Under the pieces are notes generated by a model, which was not told the DNA's origin, made no database searches, and worked only from the letters and a program-made list of their open reading frames with translations. This document shows, piece after piece, positions 9,040-15,231 of a stretch of 17,145 nucleotides of DNA (positions are counted from its first letter, which is position 1; each line of letters starts with the position of its first letter). The stretch covers positions 1 through 17,145 of the forward strand of contig CAZMRK010000432.1 in the NCBI GenBank assembly GCA_964568355.1, in the 5' to 3' direction. This DNA comes from JAJPJX01 sp964568355 (GTDB lineage Bacteria; Acidobacteriota; Terriglobia; Bryobacterales; Bryobacteraceae). The position numbers and the translations under genes were made by a program.

Positions 9040-10335
9040 CTAAGGAAGGTGCCCGTGCAGGAACCACTGATCGGACGGATCGCGAAAGATCCAGAAGCGG
9101 AATCCCTGGTCATCTTCGATCCGGTAATAGTCGCGCTCCGTCCAGCGCGAGCTGTGGTCACGCCACCATTCGGCAGTCAGACGTTCCGGCCCTTCGGAAC
9201 GGACAACGCGGTGACGCCGTTGGCCAATCAGAAACTGTACGGGCGACCCTCCTGGGATAAGAATGGAAACTTCGACACGCATCGGCGGATCGATCAACCG
9301 GATCGGGCGGACGCGATACGCAGGCCATGCAGCGCTCGCCGCCGCGGGTCCGGATGCGGGGATCCACGCCACCGCATGTTCCGGCAGGAGACTTTCCCGG
9401 ATCCGGATGCGGTTCACTGCAGGAAAGCCCAACTTCATGCCCAAGCGATCTACCAGCGAATCGAAGGACTCTTCATCCGGCACGGTCTTTGCTTGGGAAA
9501 AACTGAGCTGTACGGGATCGAGAGCCTCGATATCCAACACGTCCAGAACGAACAGTTCGAAGCCGAACCCCGACCATAGCTTCTCCAGCCGGTCCCGGAA
9601 TAATCGCATCAGATGAGGAAGGAAGTGGGTTGGCTTCGATGTGCGGACCGCGCAGTGAGCTACAGTTCCATCCACACGGTAACAGGCGAGGTCCATATGC
9701 CGCGAACCCAGGTGATTCTTTTCAAGCCGTGCGCAAATCTCCTGCACCAGATCATGCAGTACATTCTCCACGGCGGCCAGGGTGGAGATCGGCTCGGCAA
9801 GAACTCGCGACGCACGATAAGGCGCGGGTGGGCGCCAGGGCGTGAAGGGCTCTTCGGCTTGATGAAATACCTGATCGAGACGGTGAAGAAATGCGGGGCC
9901 GAATCGCGCAGACAGTGAGCTTCGCGGAAGCTTTCTTACCGCAGCGATAGTTGAAATTCCGAGTCTTCGCAGTTCCAGAACCACTTCGGCAGGGAGCCGG
10001 AGCGCCTCGACGGGTAACGGGTCCAGCGCGGAAACCGCATACGAGCCGTGGACGATCCGATTCCTGCTGTAGCGGGCCAATGCCCATGCGATGCCCCATC
10101 CATCGGCGATGGCTTCCCGTGCCGCGATACTCATCCGGCTCAGATGCAGATGAAGGTCGAGAAGCAGCGGGCCTTCTCCTCCGAACAGATGCGCACAACC
10201 GGTGATGTCGAAAATGATGCCGTCACACCCGTCCTGTGAAACGAGCGGGGAGTAACGGTCGCACCATTCCACCAGCCGCGACAGCCGGTCGCCATCCACG
10301 CCGGGACAGAAAATGCTGAGAAAGCAACGTGCCAT
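9040..10335 (-). CDS. imuB: ImuB, inactive Y-family polymerase-like mutasome hub, short N-terminus
   Basis: ImuB (431 aa) links ImuA, DnaE2 and the beta-clamp in SOS mutagenesis. Visible signatures are EWCDRYSPLV (23-32), DGCDGIIFDITGCAHLFGGE (35-54), a helix-hairpin-helix region (LRRLGISTIAAVRKLP, 122-137), the little-finger region, and the C-terminal FWIFRDPSDQWFLHG. The Y-family catalytic Asp-Glu pair is lost: Gly39 sits where Glu is expected, as is normal for ImuB. A possible degenerate clamp motif QLSFS lies at 276-280. The protein is clearly short at the front: typical ImuB has about 60-80 more residues (first palm/fingers segment) before the EWC block. The ATG follows the imuA TGA by one base, so it is translationally coupled. 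The missing part is not encoded upstream, since imuA ends normally there. Confidence 0.92.
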   Translation of the reverse strand: MARCFLSIFCPGVDGDRLSRLVEWCDRYSPLVSQDGCDGIIFDITGCAHLFGGEGPLLLDLHLHLSRMSIAAREAIADGWGIAWALARYSRNRIVHGSYAVSALDPLPVEALRLPAEVVLELRRLGISTIAAVRKLPRSSLSARFGPAFLHRLDQVFHQAEEPFTPWRPPAPYRASRVLAEPISTLAAVENVLHDLVQEICARLEKNHLGSRHMDLACYRVDGTVAHCAVRTSKPTHFLPHLMRLFRDRLEKLWSGFGFELFVLDVLDIEALDPVQLSFSQAKTVPDEESFDSLVDRLGMKLGFPAVNRIRIRESLLPEHAVAWIPASGPAAASAAWPAYRVRPIRLIDPPMRVEVSILIPGGSPVQFLIGQRRHRVVRSEGPERLTAEWWRDHSSRWTERDYYRIEDDQGFRFWIFRDPSDQWFLHGHLP

Positions 10336-10336
10336 C

Positions 10337-11038
10337 TCATCCTGCCAGGGTTCTGCGTACGACCTGTTCTGCCGGGGCTGCGAAAGGCAAAGGATTCAGC
10401 CTTTGACCGCGCCATTCCAGGATCCATTTCCCCGGCTGTCCGCCACGGCAATAGAGGAGATCGATGGCCCATACCGGCTCGTCGAACCTTCGCCCTGATT
10501 TATCAATAATGGGCGCGACTTTCCACCGCGTGACCGGGGAAGCGACAGGAGCCGAAGCGGCATTGCCCAGGAAAAAACCGGTCGCCCCGCTCGCTTCCGC
10601 CGCCAGTTGCAGACGGCGGGATTCCGTCAGATCGAGACCATCGAGGACAGCAATCACCGAACTGACCTGCGAACATCGCAGAGCTTCCATTACCGCCCAA
10701 GCCAGATCCTGCGGCCGCCTCGCAGAGACATGCAGAACCTGATTCAGCTTCACTCCATAAGGCAGGAGACCAGGAGGATGCAGCGAGCGATCAGGCGCAA
10801 AATAGAGGACGTTGCCCTGATCCCCGGCGATTCGCGCGGACAGAATCGAAGCGAATGCAATGGCTGGGGTCAGGCTCGCACCTTTCACTTCGTGGATGCA
10901 ACCGGTAGACAGCCCGCCCTGCGGAAGCCGGCGATCGACCGGATCGGCAACCGGAATGACACGTGATAACCCGCGTCGCGTTTCCTCCAGGCAGTGGATC
11001 CGGTGACGAAGCTGATCGAGGGTCGGATTGGCGGACAT
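10337..11038 (-). CDS. imuA: ImuA, RecA/SulA-like mutasome accessory protein
   Basis: First gene of the imuA-imuB-dnaE2 cassette, 233 aa. ImuA proteins have a RecA-like core and, with ImuB, are needed for DnaE2-dependent mutagenesis. Seen here: the family opening DRRLPQGGLSTGCIHEVKG (35-53, a degenerate Walker A position with no GKT), the core strands VLYFAP (77-82) and SVIAVLDGLDL (127-137), and the C-terminal CRGGQPGKWILEWRG block (197-211), typical of ImuA. The ATG at 11038 lies only 11 nt after a -10 element (TATACT), so the leader would be very short. The intergenic gap to the VOC gene upstream is 34 bp and contains an operator-like palindrome. Confidence 0.9.
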   Translation of the reverse strand: MSANPTLDQLRHRIHCLEETRRGLSRVIPVADPVDRRLPQGGLSTGCIHEVKGASLTPAIAFASILSARIAGDQGNVLYFAPDRSLHPPGLLPYGVKLNQVLHVSARRPQDLAWAVMEALRCSQVSSVIAVLDGLDLTESRRLQLAAEASGATGFFLGNAASAPVASPVTRWKVAPIIDKSGRRFDEPVWAIDLLYCRGGQPGKWILEWRGQRLNPLPFAAPAEQVVRRTLAG

Positions 11039-11040
11039 TC

Positions 11041-11062
11041 TCAGTGGTCAGTATACCACTGA
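11041..11062 (-). promoter_or_regulatory. Operator-like palindrome overlapping the imuA promoter
   Basis: TCAGTGGT (11041-11048) and ACCACTGA (11055-11062) are perfect 8-bp arms with a 6-bp spacer. On the minus strand the -10 hexamer TATACT (11050-11055) sits inside it, preceded by TGG (extended -10, TGGTATACT); no good -35 is visible. A repressor bound here would block the promoter of imuA-imuB-dnaE2. Such cassettes are commonly LexA-controlled, so a LexA site is the leading guess. The arms do not match the E. coli (CTGT-N8-ACAG) or Gram-positive (GAAC-N4-GTTC) boxes. Confidence 0.6.
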
Positions 11063-11072
11063 TTTTCGCCTT

Positions 11073-11492
11073 TTATTCGCCATGTGCCGGGCGTTCGTTG
11101 ATGATCATCCATGATGTGCCGAACCGGTCGCGCAACATCGCGAACCGGAAGGCGAAAAATGTCTCCTGCATTGGCATAAAGATCTCGCCGCCCTCCGCAA
11201 GCAGAGCAAAAATGCGCTCCGCTTCTTCCACGGTGTCTAGGGAGAGCGAAAGATAAGCGCTGCGCATGGGCTGAAAACGCTCCGCCGGTACATCACTCCC
11301 CATCAGTTCCGTCTCGCCGATGCTCATGCGGGCATAGAGGACGGTATTCTTCTGGCTGGGCGGCAGGTCTTTCGCATTCGGCATCTGGCCATGAGTCATG
11401 AACATGGTAATCTTTCCGCCGAGATGCTTTTCATAAAAGCGAAACGCCTGTTCGCAATTACCGCCATAGTTGAGGTACGTATGTAGTTTCAT
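11073..11492 (-). CDS. PhnB/YjdN-like VOC (glyoxalase-fold) protein
   Basis: A 139-aa single-module VOC-superfamily protein. Family features are YLNYGGNCEQAFRFYEKHLGG (6-26), a VLYARMSIGETELMGSD segment (51-67), EEAERIFALLAEGG (89-102) and MPMQETFFAFRFAMLRDRFG (106-125), including the conserved Glu of the QETF motif. These are the signatures of the PhnB/YjdN group, whose biochemical role is generally unassigned despite the old 3-demethylubiquinone-methyltransferase label. The ATG at 11492 matches the family N-terminus (MKLHTYLNY). A longer GTG reading from 11543 would translate part of the intergenic repeat and is rejected. No strong Shine-Dalgarno is seen. It lies between the methyltransferase gene and imuA on the same strand. 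Confidence 0.85.
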   Translation of the reverse strand: MKLHTYLNYGGNCEQAFRFYEKHLGGKITMFMTHGQMPNAKDLPPSQKNTVLYARMSIGETELMGSDVPAERFQPMRSAYLSLSLDTVEEAERIFALLAEGGEIFMPMQETFFAFRFAMLRDRFGTSWMIINERPAHGE

Positions 11493-11500
11493 CGTGTTTT

Positions 11501-11583
11501 TCGGTTCGTCTGCTTGCTGGCGCGCGCGGTTCCGCTCCGCCACTGAACCGCGCCCATACGGGAGCGGACTTCACGGTCAGAGC
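11501..11583. repeat. Intergenic dispersed repeat, copy A
   Basis: About 83 bp matching 13311-13393 in the same orientation. Over the first 80 bp I count 9 differences and no gaps (89% identity). It fills most of the gap between the methyltransferase stop and the VOC start. On the minus strand GCGCGGTTC and GAACCGCGC make a 9-bp stem with a 12-nt loop. A competing 8-bp stem, TCCGCTCC with GGAGCGGA, is also possible. It resembles a REP-type intergenic element; whether it is transcribed or mobile is unknown. Confidence 0.85.
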
Positions 11584-11605
11584 ACCAGCCGCACCATGCT
11601 CTCTC

Positions 11606-12454
11606 TTAGCGCGTGCCAAGCGTCGTCGCGCGCAAAATATGGCCGCCTTTCTCCGGTAGCGAGTCTGCGCGGCTTGGAAAGTACCGGGAGGCGATCTGTC
11701 GCGGTCCTAGATCTTCGACGTCCGTGAATCCCAGGGCGGTCATTCGGGCGCGAAGCTCGTCTGTTTCGAAGTAATTCAGCCATGCCTCTCCAATCTGGGC
11801 CACACGTGCGGCACGCTTCTCGTGGGCGAGGCGCGCTTCCGGCGGAAAGGAATCCGGAGGATTACTGTAGTCGAATATCACATGCGCGCCGTCTTGCAGG
11901 CTCGCGATGAATTGAAGAGTCGACCAGATGGATGACTCCGTCAAGTACGGAACAACGCCCAGCCAGGTGAAGAAAGTCTGTTGCTTGCAATCAAAACCAG
12001 CCGCCGCCAGGCCCGGAGCCAGAGTCTCGTGCTCAAAATCCACCGGGGCAAATACCAATGAATTCGGTACTGGGATAGCCGCGTCCGCAAGACGCTGCCG
12101 TTTCCAGGCCTGCGTAGCGGGATGGTCCACCTCGAAAATCCGCAGGCGATCCCGAAACGGGCTGCGGTACGCATACGTGTCCAGGCCTGCGCCGAGCACT
12201 ACCAGTTGACGAACCCCGCGCTCCACCGCGGCGGCCAAAGCATCCTCCGCAAAGCGCGTCCGCACGGCAATGAAAATCCGCATCCGTCGCCTGGACGGAT
12301 TCCGCTCCGCCTCCCGGATAACCGCGTCGGGATCAGCCCCCAGAATCCGCAACGCAAGTGGATCCGCGAAGATGCGGCCTTGTTCCAGAACCTGATGCGC
12401 GGCACGGTGGGCGGCTGCAGCAAATGCCGTGTGGCTGGGCTGTCCCCCTTGCAT
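11606..12454 (-). CDS. Class I SAM-dependent methyltransferase, leucine carboxyl methyltransferase (PPM1/LCMT)-like
   Basis: Predicted soluble methyltransferase of 282 aa. The SAM-binding glycine motif is VVLGAGLDTYAYR (85-97), the acidic loop EVDHP (108-112) and a later VDFE (138-141). An upstream RTRFAED (65-71) and TFFTWLGVVPYL (160-171) fit the bacterial LCMT-like group, whose members include polyketide O-methyltransferases. No substrate can be assigned and no biosynthetic cluster surrounds it. The ATG at 12454 is preferred over a TTG at 12469. A -10-like TATAGT (12461-12466) lies exactly 6 nt before this ATG, so the mRNA could be leaderless; alternatively GTGGA acts as a weak Shine-Dalgarno. 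The gap after the glcG-like gene is 53 bp. Confidence 0.85.
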   Translation of the reverse strand: MQGGQPSHTAFAAAAHRAAHQVLEQGRIFADPLALRILGADPDAVIREAERNPSRRRMRIFIAVRTRFAEDALAAAVERGVRQLVVLGAGLDTYAYRSPFRDRLRIFEVDHPATQAWKRQRLADAAIPVPNSLVFAPVDFEHETLAPGLAAAGFDCKQQTFFTWLGVVPYLTESSIWSTLQFIASLQDGAHVIFDYSNPPDSFPPEARLAHEKRAARVAQIGEAWLNYFETDELRARMTALGFTDVEDLGPRQIASRYFPSRADSLPEKGGHILRATTLGTR

Positions 12455-12460
12455 AGATCC

Positions 12461-12466
12461 ACTATA
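12461..12466 (-). promoter_or_regulatory. Possible -10 element for a leaderless methyltransferase mRNA
   Basis: On the minus strand TATAGT is followed by six bases and then the ATG at 12454, the spacing expected when transcription starts at the A of the start codon. The region 17 bp further upstream (CTCTTT) does not resemble a -35. The evidence is one hexamer and its spacing. Confidence 0.3.
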
Positions 12467-12507
12467 CAAAGCCTAAACGCGGGAAAGAGTGCGGTCCCGG
12501 GCCTGAA

Positions 12508-12903
12508 TCAGAAAGCTTGCACCCCGGCTTCTGCCACGGTTTGATCCTGCTTTCCCGAGCCCCCACTCACTCCGATGCCACCGACCACCTGATTGCCGCG
12601 CTTCAGCGGGATGCCTCCGGCGAAAATCATGACACGCCCATGGTTGGAAACATGGATTCCAAAGAACTGGTCGCCGGACTGGCTGAATTCGGCCAATTCT
12701 TTTGTGGAGATATCGAAAGCCCGCGATGTCCAGGCCTTGTTGATGGCAATATCTACGCTGCCGATCCATGCACCGTCCATGCGCACGTGAGCGACCAGGT
12801 TGCCGCCCGCGTCCACCACCGCAATGTTCATGGGCTGTCCGATCTCGGCCGCTTTCTTCTCAGCAGCCGCAATCACTCTTCTGGCATCGTCGAGAGTAAC
12901 CAT
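12508..12903 (-). CDS. GlcG/HbpS family protein, possible haem-binding
   Basis: A 131-aa protein that is a single GlcG/HbpS domain end to end. Family blocks are LDDARRVIAAAEKKAAEIG (4-22), NIAVVDAGGNLVAHVRMDGA (26-45), AINKAWTSRAF (53-63), GGIPL (95-99) and GGIGVSGGSGKQD (108-120). HbpS of Streptomyces binds haem and senses redox stress; other members sit in glycolate or diol-utilisation operons, so the role is not fixed by family. A strong Shine-Dalgarno, AAGGAG, precedes the ATG at 12903. It starts 16 bp after the cytochrome c stop and probably shares its transcript, which makes a haem-related role in oxidase biogenesis or redox sensing attractive but unproven. No signal peptide is visible, so it is probably cytoplasmic. 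Confidence 0.88.
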   Translation of the reverse strand: MVTLDDARRVIAAAEKKAAEIGQPMNIAVVDAGGNLVAHVRMDGAWIGSVDIAINKAWTSRAFDISTKELAEFSQSGDQFFGIHVSNHGRVMIFAGGIPLKRGNQVVGGIGVSGGSGKQDQTVAEAGVQAF

Positions 12904-12919
12904 GGAAATCTCCTTGTCC

Positions 12920-13288
12920 TTATGGGATGGAATAAATATACGCCGCGATATCGACCGCGTCTACCGGATGGAGGGGCAACCTCGGCATGGCGGTCGCGGG
13001 ATTCACGTTCTTAGGATCGCGAATCCAGCGAATCAGATTCGCGGGTGTATTGGGAAGGGTGCCGGCAATGTATACCCGATCACGAAGCCCCGTCAAAGGC
13101 GGCCCCACCAGCGCCCGGGCATTGGCAATTCCGCGAATGGTGTGACAGGAGCCGCATCCGTAGCGAACAATCGCAGCTGCGCCCCGCCGCGGGTCGCCCC
13201 CGGCCGCCAGCTTTCCATTCCGGTTGGAAGTCGCATGACAGCCGCACAACAGGATCACGGCTGTGGCGCCGATCAGCCTTGCAGTCAA
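12920..13288 (-). CDS. Mono-haem cytochrome c, probable lipoprotein, TTG start
   Basis: A 122-aa class I-type cytochrome c, probably an electron donor to, or accessory of, the oxidase encoded upstream. The haem site is CGSCH (45-49) and the distal Met is M101 in NPATAMPRL. RWIRDP (87-92) and the C-terminal DIAAYIYSIP are typical of small oxidase-linked cytochromes. The N-terminus has a hydrophobic stretch, IGATAVILLCGC, with a lipobox-like LCGC giving lipidation at C17. The start is inferred: TTG 13288 has AGGG 5 nt upstream. The only ATG in frame (13417) would translate through the intergenic repeat and overlap the ctaG end. The gene follows ctaG and precedes the glcG-like gene by 16 bp. Confidence 0.82.
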   Translation of the reverse strand: MTARLIGATAVILLCGCHATSNRNGKLAAGGDPRRGAAAIVRYGCGSCHTIRGIANARALVGPPLTGLRDRVYIAGTLPNTPANLIRWIRDPKNVNPATAMPRLPLHPVDAVDIAAYIYSIP

Positions 13289-13310
13289 TCTAGCCCTGCG
13301 ACCGGGTGAT

Positions 13311-13393
13311 TCGGTTCGTCCGCTTGCTGTCGCGCGCGGTTCCGTTCCGCCACCGAACCGCAACCATAAGGGAGCGGCCTTCACGGTCCGAGC
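13311..13393. repeat. Intergenic dispersed repeat, copy B
   Basis: Second copy of the element at 11501-11583, same orientation, 71 of 80 positions identical. It lies between the ctaG stop (13395) and the proposed cytochrome c start (13288). The minus-strand stem GCGGTTC/GAACCGC is kept, with the next pair changed from C-G to T-G. The alternative TCCGCTCC-type stem is weakened by a mismatch here, so the conserved fold is the first one. Confidence 0.85.
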
Positions 13394-13394
13394 G

Positions 13395-14279
13395 CTAATC
13401 CGCATATCTCCTCCCATCCGCCGTCACGGCGCCATTGCGCAGCCAGGCCGCAAACAGAGCAAGCCCCGCAGCCATATAAACCACTCCCGCCGGTACCCAC
13501 ATGATCAACCCGCCGATCTGCTGATCTTCCAGCGCCGTCAGCCCCCAAAGAGGCGCCGTCGAAGAGTAAGCAGGATAGATCACAACGGGCGCAAACGTCA
13601 GCAGCGCGCCCAGAACGCCGCTGTGTAGCGCAGTGGTGAAGATGTACAACACACCGGAACCATAGGCAGTTTTTCCGGAGACGTGAAACAACGCCCACCA
13701 AAAGAGGAGGGCGGATAAGAAGAAGCTCAGGTGTTGCGCCGTGTGGATCCATTCGCTGCGCAGCGTAGCGGTAAACAACGCCGGCGCGTGCCATGCCCAG
13801 AGAGCGACCAGATGAATCCACCACGCAGTGAAGGGCTTGGTCAATCCGCGCCAACAGCGTTGAAATATGGCGGTCCGCGAATAGTGCCCCGCCGCGCGGC
13901 GAGCGCCAAGCGGCAATCCCCAAAGCATCGGCACCATCGGTCGCGACAAGACCAGCAGGGGGGCGGCAACCAGCATCAGAATCTCGTGCTGCGCCATGTG
14001 TGCGCTGAACAGCACCTCCCCCAACGGGTGTAGCGGTGAGAACAAGGCCAATGCCAGCATCGCCAGGCCACTCCAGAAACAGGCCGACTGAGTGGTGGTG
14101 ACGCCGCGGGGGCGGCGAGCGCCGCGAACGTACAGCGCCGCGGAAAGCACCAGAAGAGCGCCCGCACAGGGCTCAACCTGCCAGGCCCTCGCCAGGTCGT
14201 CCGGATGTAGCGGCCCGCTCTCGTGCGCCATCAGCACTCCAGGCACAAGAACGGCTGCGACCACGAACACCCGCCTCAT
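13395..14279 (-). CDS. CtaG-like cytochrome c oxidase assembly membrane protein (caa3_CtaG family)
   Basis: A 294-aa polytopic membrane protein with a signal-like start (MRRVFVVAAVLVPGVLMAHE). The caa3_CtaG family is associated with biogenesis of heme-copper oxidases. Family motifs include SPLHPLGEVLFSAHMAQHE (81-99) followed by LMLVAAPLLVLSRP, the WIHLVALWAWHAP helix (154-166), EWIHTAQHLSFF (176-187) and the DQQIGGLIMWVPAG segment (252-265). Several His residues (H94, H98, H164, H179, H183) are candidates for metal binding. About seven helices are apparent. The ATG at 14279 overlaps the stop of the upstream small membrane protein as ATGA, so translation is coupled. This is not the Cox11-type protein also called CtaG. 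Confidence 0.9.
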   Translation of the reverse strand: MRRVFVVAAVLVPGVLMAHESGPLHPDDLARAWQVEPCAGALLVLSAALYVRGARRPRGVTTTQSACFWSGLAMLALALFSPLHPLGEVLFSAHMAQHEILMLVAAPLLVLSRPMVPMLWGLPLGARRAAGHYSRTAIFQRCWRGLTKPFTAWWIHLVALWAWHAPALFTATLRSEWIHTAQHLSFFLSALLFWWALFHVSGKTAYGSGVLYIFTTALHSGVLGALLTFAPVVIYPAYSSTAPLWGLTALEDQQIGGLIMWVPAGVVYMAAGLALFAAWLRNGAVTADGRRYAD

Positions 14280-14617
14280 GCGCACGCATCCAGGACCGTC
14301 GAGACGATCATCTGCGCCAGAATCACGAGGAAGAAGAGAGCGTTCAGCAGCACGGCTCCCAACGCCAGCGCGCGCCGGGCTGCAACCATGCCGCCCATCT
14401 CGCCGGGAAACTCGCGGCCAAGCTGGTGCCATCGTCGCCATCCGTTCATTCCGAAGACGGCCGTGATCAGCAATCCTCCCGCAAACACGGCCAGGAAAAC
14501 CGCTTGCCCGTGACCTTCGCAGGCCCAGGGCGCCAGAGCGAAACCCGCACACAAGCTCACAAACCAAACCAGCGGGCCGGCCAGCAGGATTTGCCAGAGG
14601 AGCAGGTCGCGCTTCAT
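14276..14617 (-). CDS. Small three-helix membrane protein of the oxidase operon (CoxP-position)
   Basis: A 113-aa protein with three predicted membrane helices (about 7-30, 38-60 and 83-109). Cys residues sit at the ends of the first and last helices (PWAC at 30-33, LDACA at 109-113), which could form a disulphide or metal pair. It lies exactly between subunit III and ctaG, with 4-bp ATGA overlaps on both sides, so it belongs to the oxidase operon. In the Bradyrhizobium coxMNOP alternative oxidase operon the equivalent slot is coxP; I infer a similar accessory or subunit IV-like role from position and length rather than from strong motifs. A longer reading starting at 15271 is only a shadow of the subunit III gene. 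Confidence 0.85.
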   Translation of the reverse strand: MKRDLLLWQILLAGPLVWFVSLCAGFALAPWACEGHGQAVFLAVFAGGLLITAVFGMNGWRRWHQLGREFPGEMGGMVAARRALALGAVLLNALFFLVILAQMIVSTVLDACA

Positions 14618-15231
14618 CGCGGCGTCCCCACAAAATAGGGGCCCCAGTACACGGCGATGTAGAGGGGTGCCCAGATCGCCACCAGAAAGTACCAGATGAC
14701 GCTGTCGACGTAGACACCCAGCCTCTGCCGCGGCCCGTAGTTCCCTCGCGAGATGATCAGTGCCAGGACCAGAGTGAACAGCAGATCCAGCACACAGTCC
14801 AGCGTGTGGAGGAATAGAATGGCCCAGACAATGGATCCGTAGGCGGTGCTGGTCCAGGTGAAATTCCAGGAGTTCCATTCGATCGCGCGTACGCCCATGG
14901 CAGCGCAGCCGAGCGCCAGGTTCAAGACCAACCCGAAGACCATTGCCCGCGGGCTTCCTTGTTTGCTGCCCTCGCTCGCCAGGTACGATCCTATGCAGCT
15001 TGCAATCAACAGGGCCACCGAGAGCACCGGCAGGAAATGGTGCGGCATCCGGATGCCGGGAGGAGGCCAGGCGTCCACGCTCAGGCGGATATAGCAGTAC
15101 ATCGCCAGCAGGATGGAGAACATCGTGCCTTCGATAGCTGCTAGAAAGACCTGGCCCCACCACAGCGGCGCATCGGCAGAGACCGCATATGGAGGGAGAG
15201 AGGAGACATCCAAAGTACGCCGGGCGATCAT
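14614..15231 (-). CDS. Cytochrome c oxidase subunit III (CoxO-like)
   Basis: A 205-aa membrane protein with five predicted helices (about 25-48, 64-84, 97-117, 131-160 and 172-197), the length of short bacterial subunit III proteins. The first helix carries E34 in FLAAIEGTMFS, in the manner of the conserved subunit III Glu. YGSIVWAILFLHTLD (131-145) corresponds to the YGS...H segment of the family, and YVDSVIWYFLVAIWAPLYI (174-192) to the terminal HFVDVVW-type helix. It should stabilise subunit I in the inner membrane. ATG 15231 overlaps the subunit I stop and its own stop overlaps the next start, both as ATGA. Sequence match to classical CoxC is loose, as expected for the alternative oxidase clade. 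Confidence 0.88.
   Translation of the reverse strand: MIARRTLDVSSLPPYAVSADAPLWWGQVFLAAIEGTMFSILLAMYCYIRLSVDAWPPPGIRMPHHFLPVLSVALLIASCIGSYLASEGSKQGSPRAMVFGLVLNLALGCAAMGVRAIEWNSWNFTWTSTAYGSIVWAILFLHTLDCVLDLLFTLVLALIISRGNYGPRQRLGVYVDSVIWYFLVAIWAPLYIAVYWGPYFVGTPR

Noticed and set aside
11501..13393. The two intergenic repeats as CRISPR repeats or IS terminal repeats
   Set aside because: Only two copies, 1.8 kb apart, same orientation, enclosing ordinary housekeeping-like genes, with no spacers, transposase or target-site duplication visible.
13395..14717. A 440-aa reading of ctaG and a 331-aa reading (14276-15271) of the small membrane protein
   Set aside because: The extra N-terminal parts are out-of-frame shadows of upstream oxidase genes; the internal ATGs at 14279 and 14617 give proper membrane proteins with ATGA overlaps.
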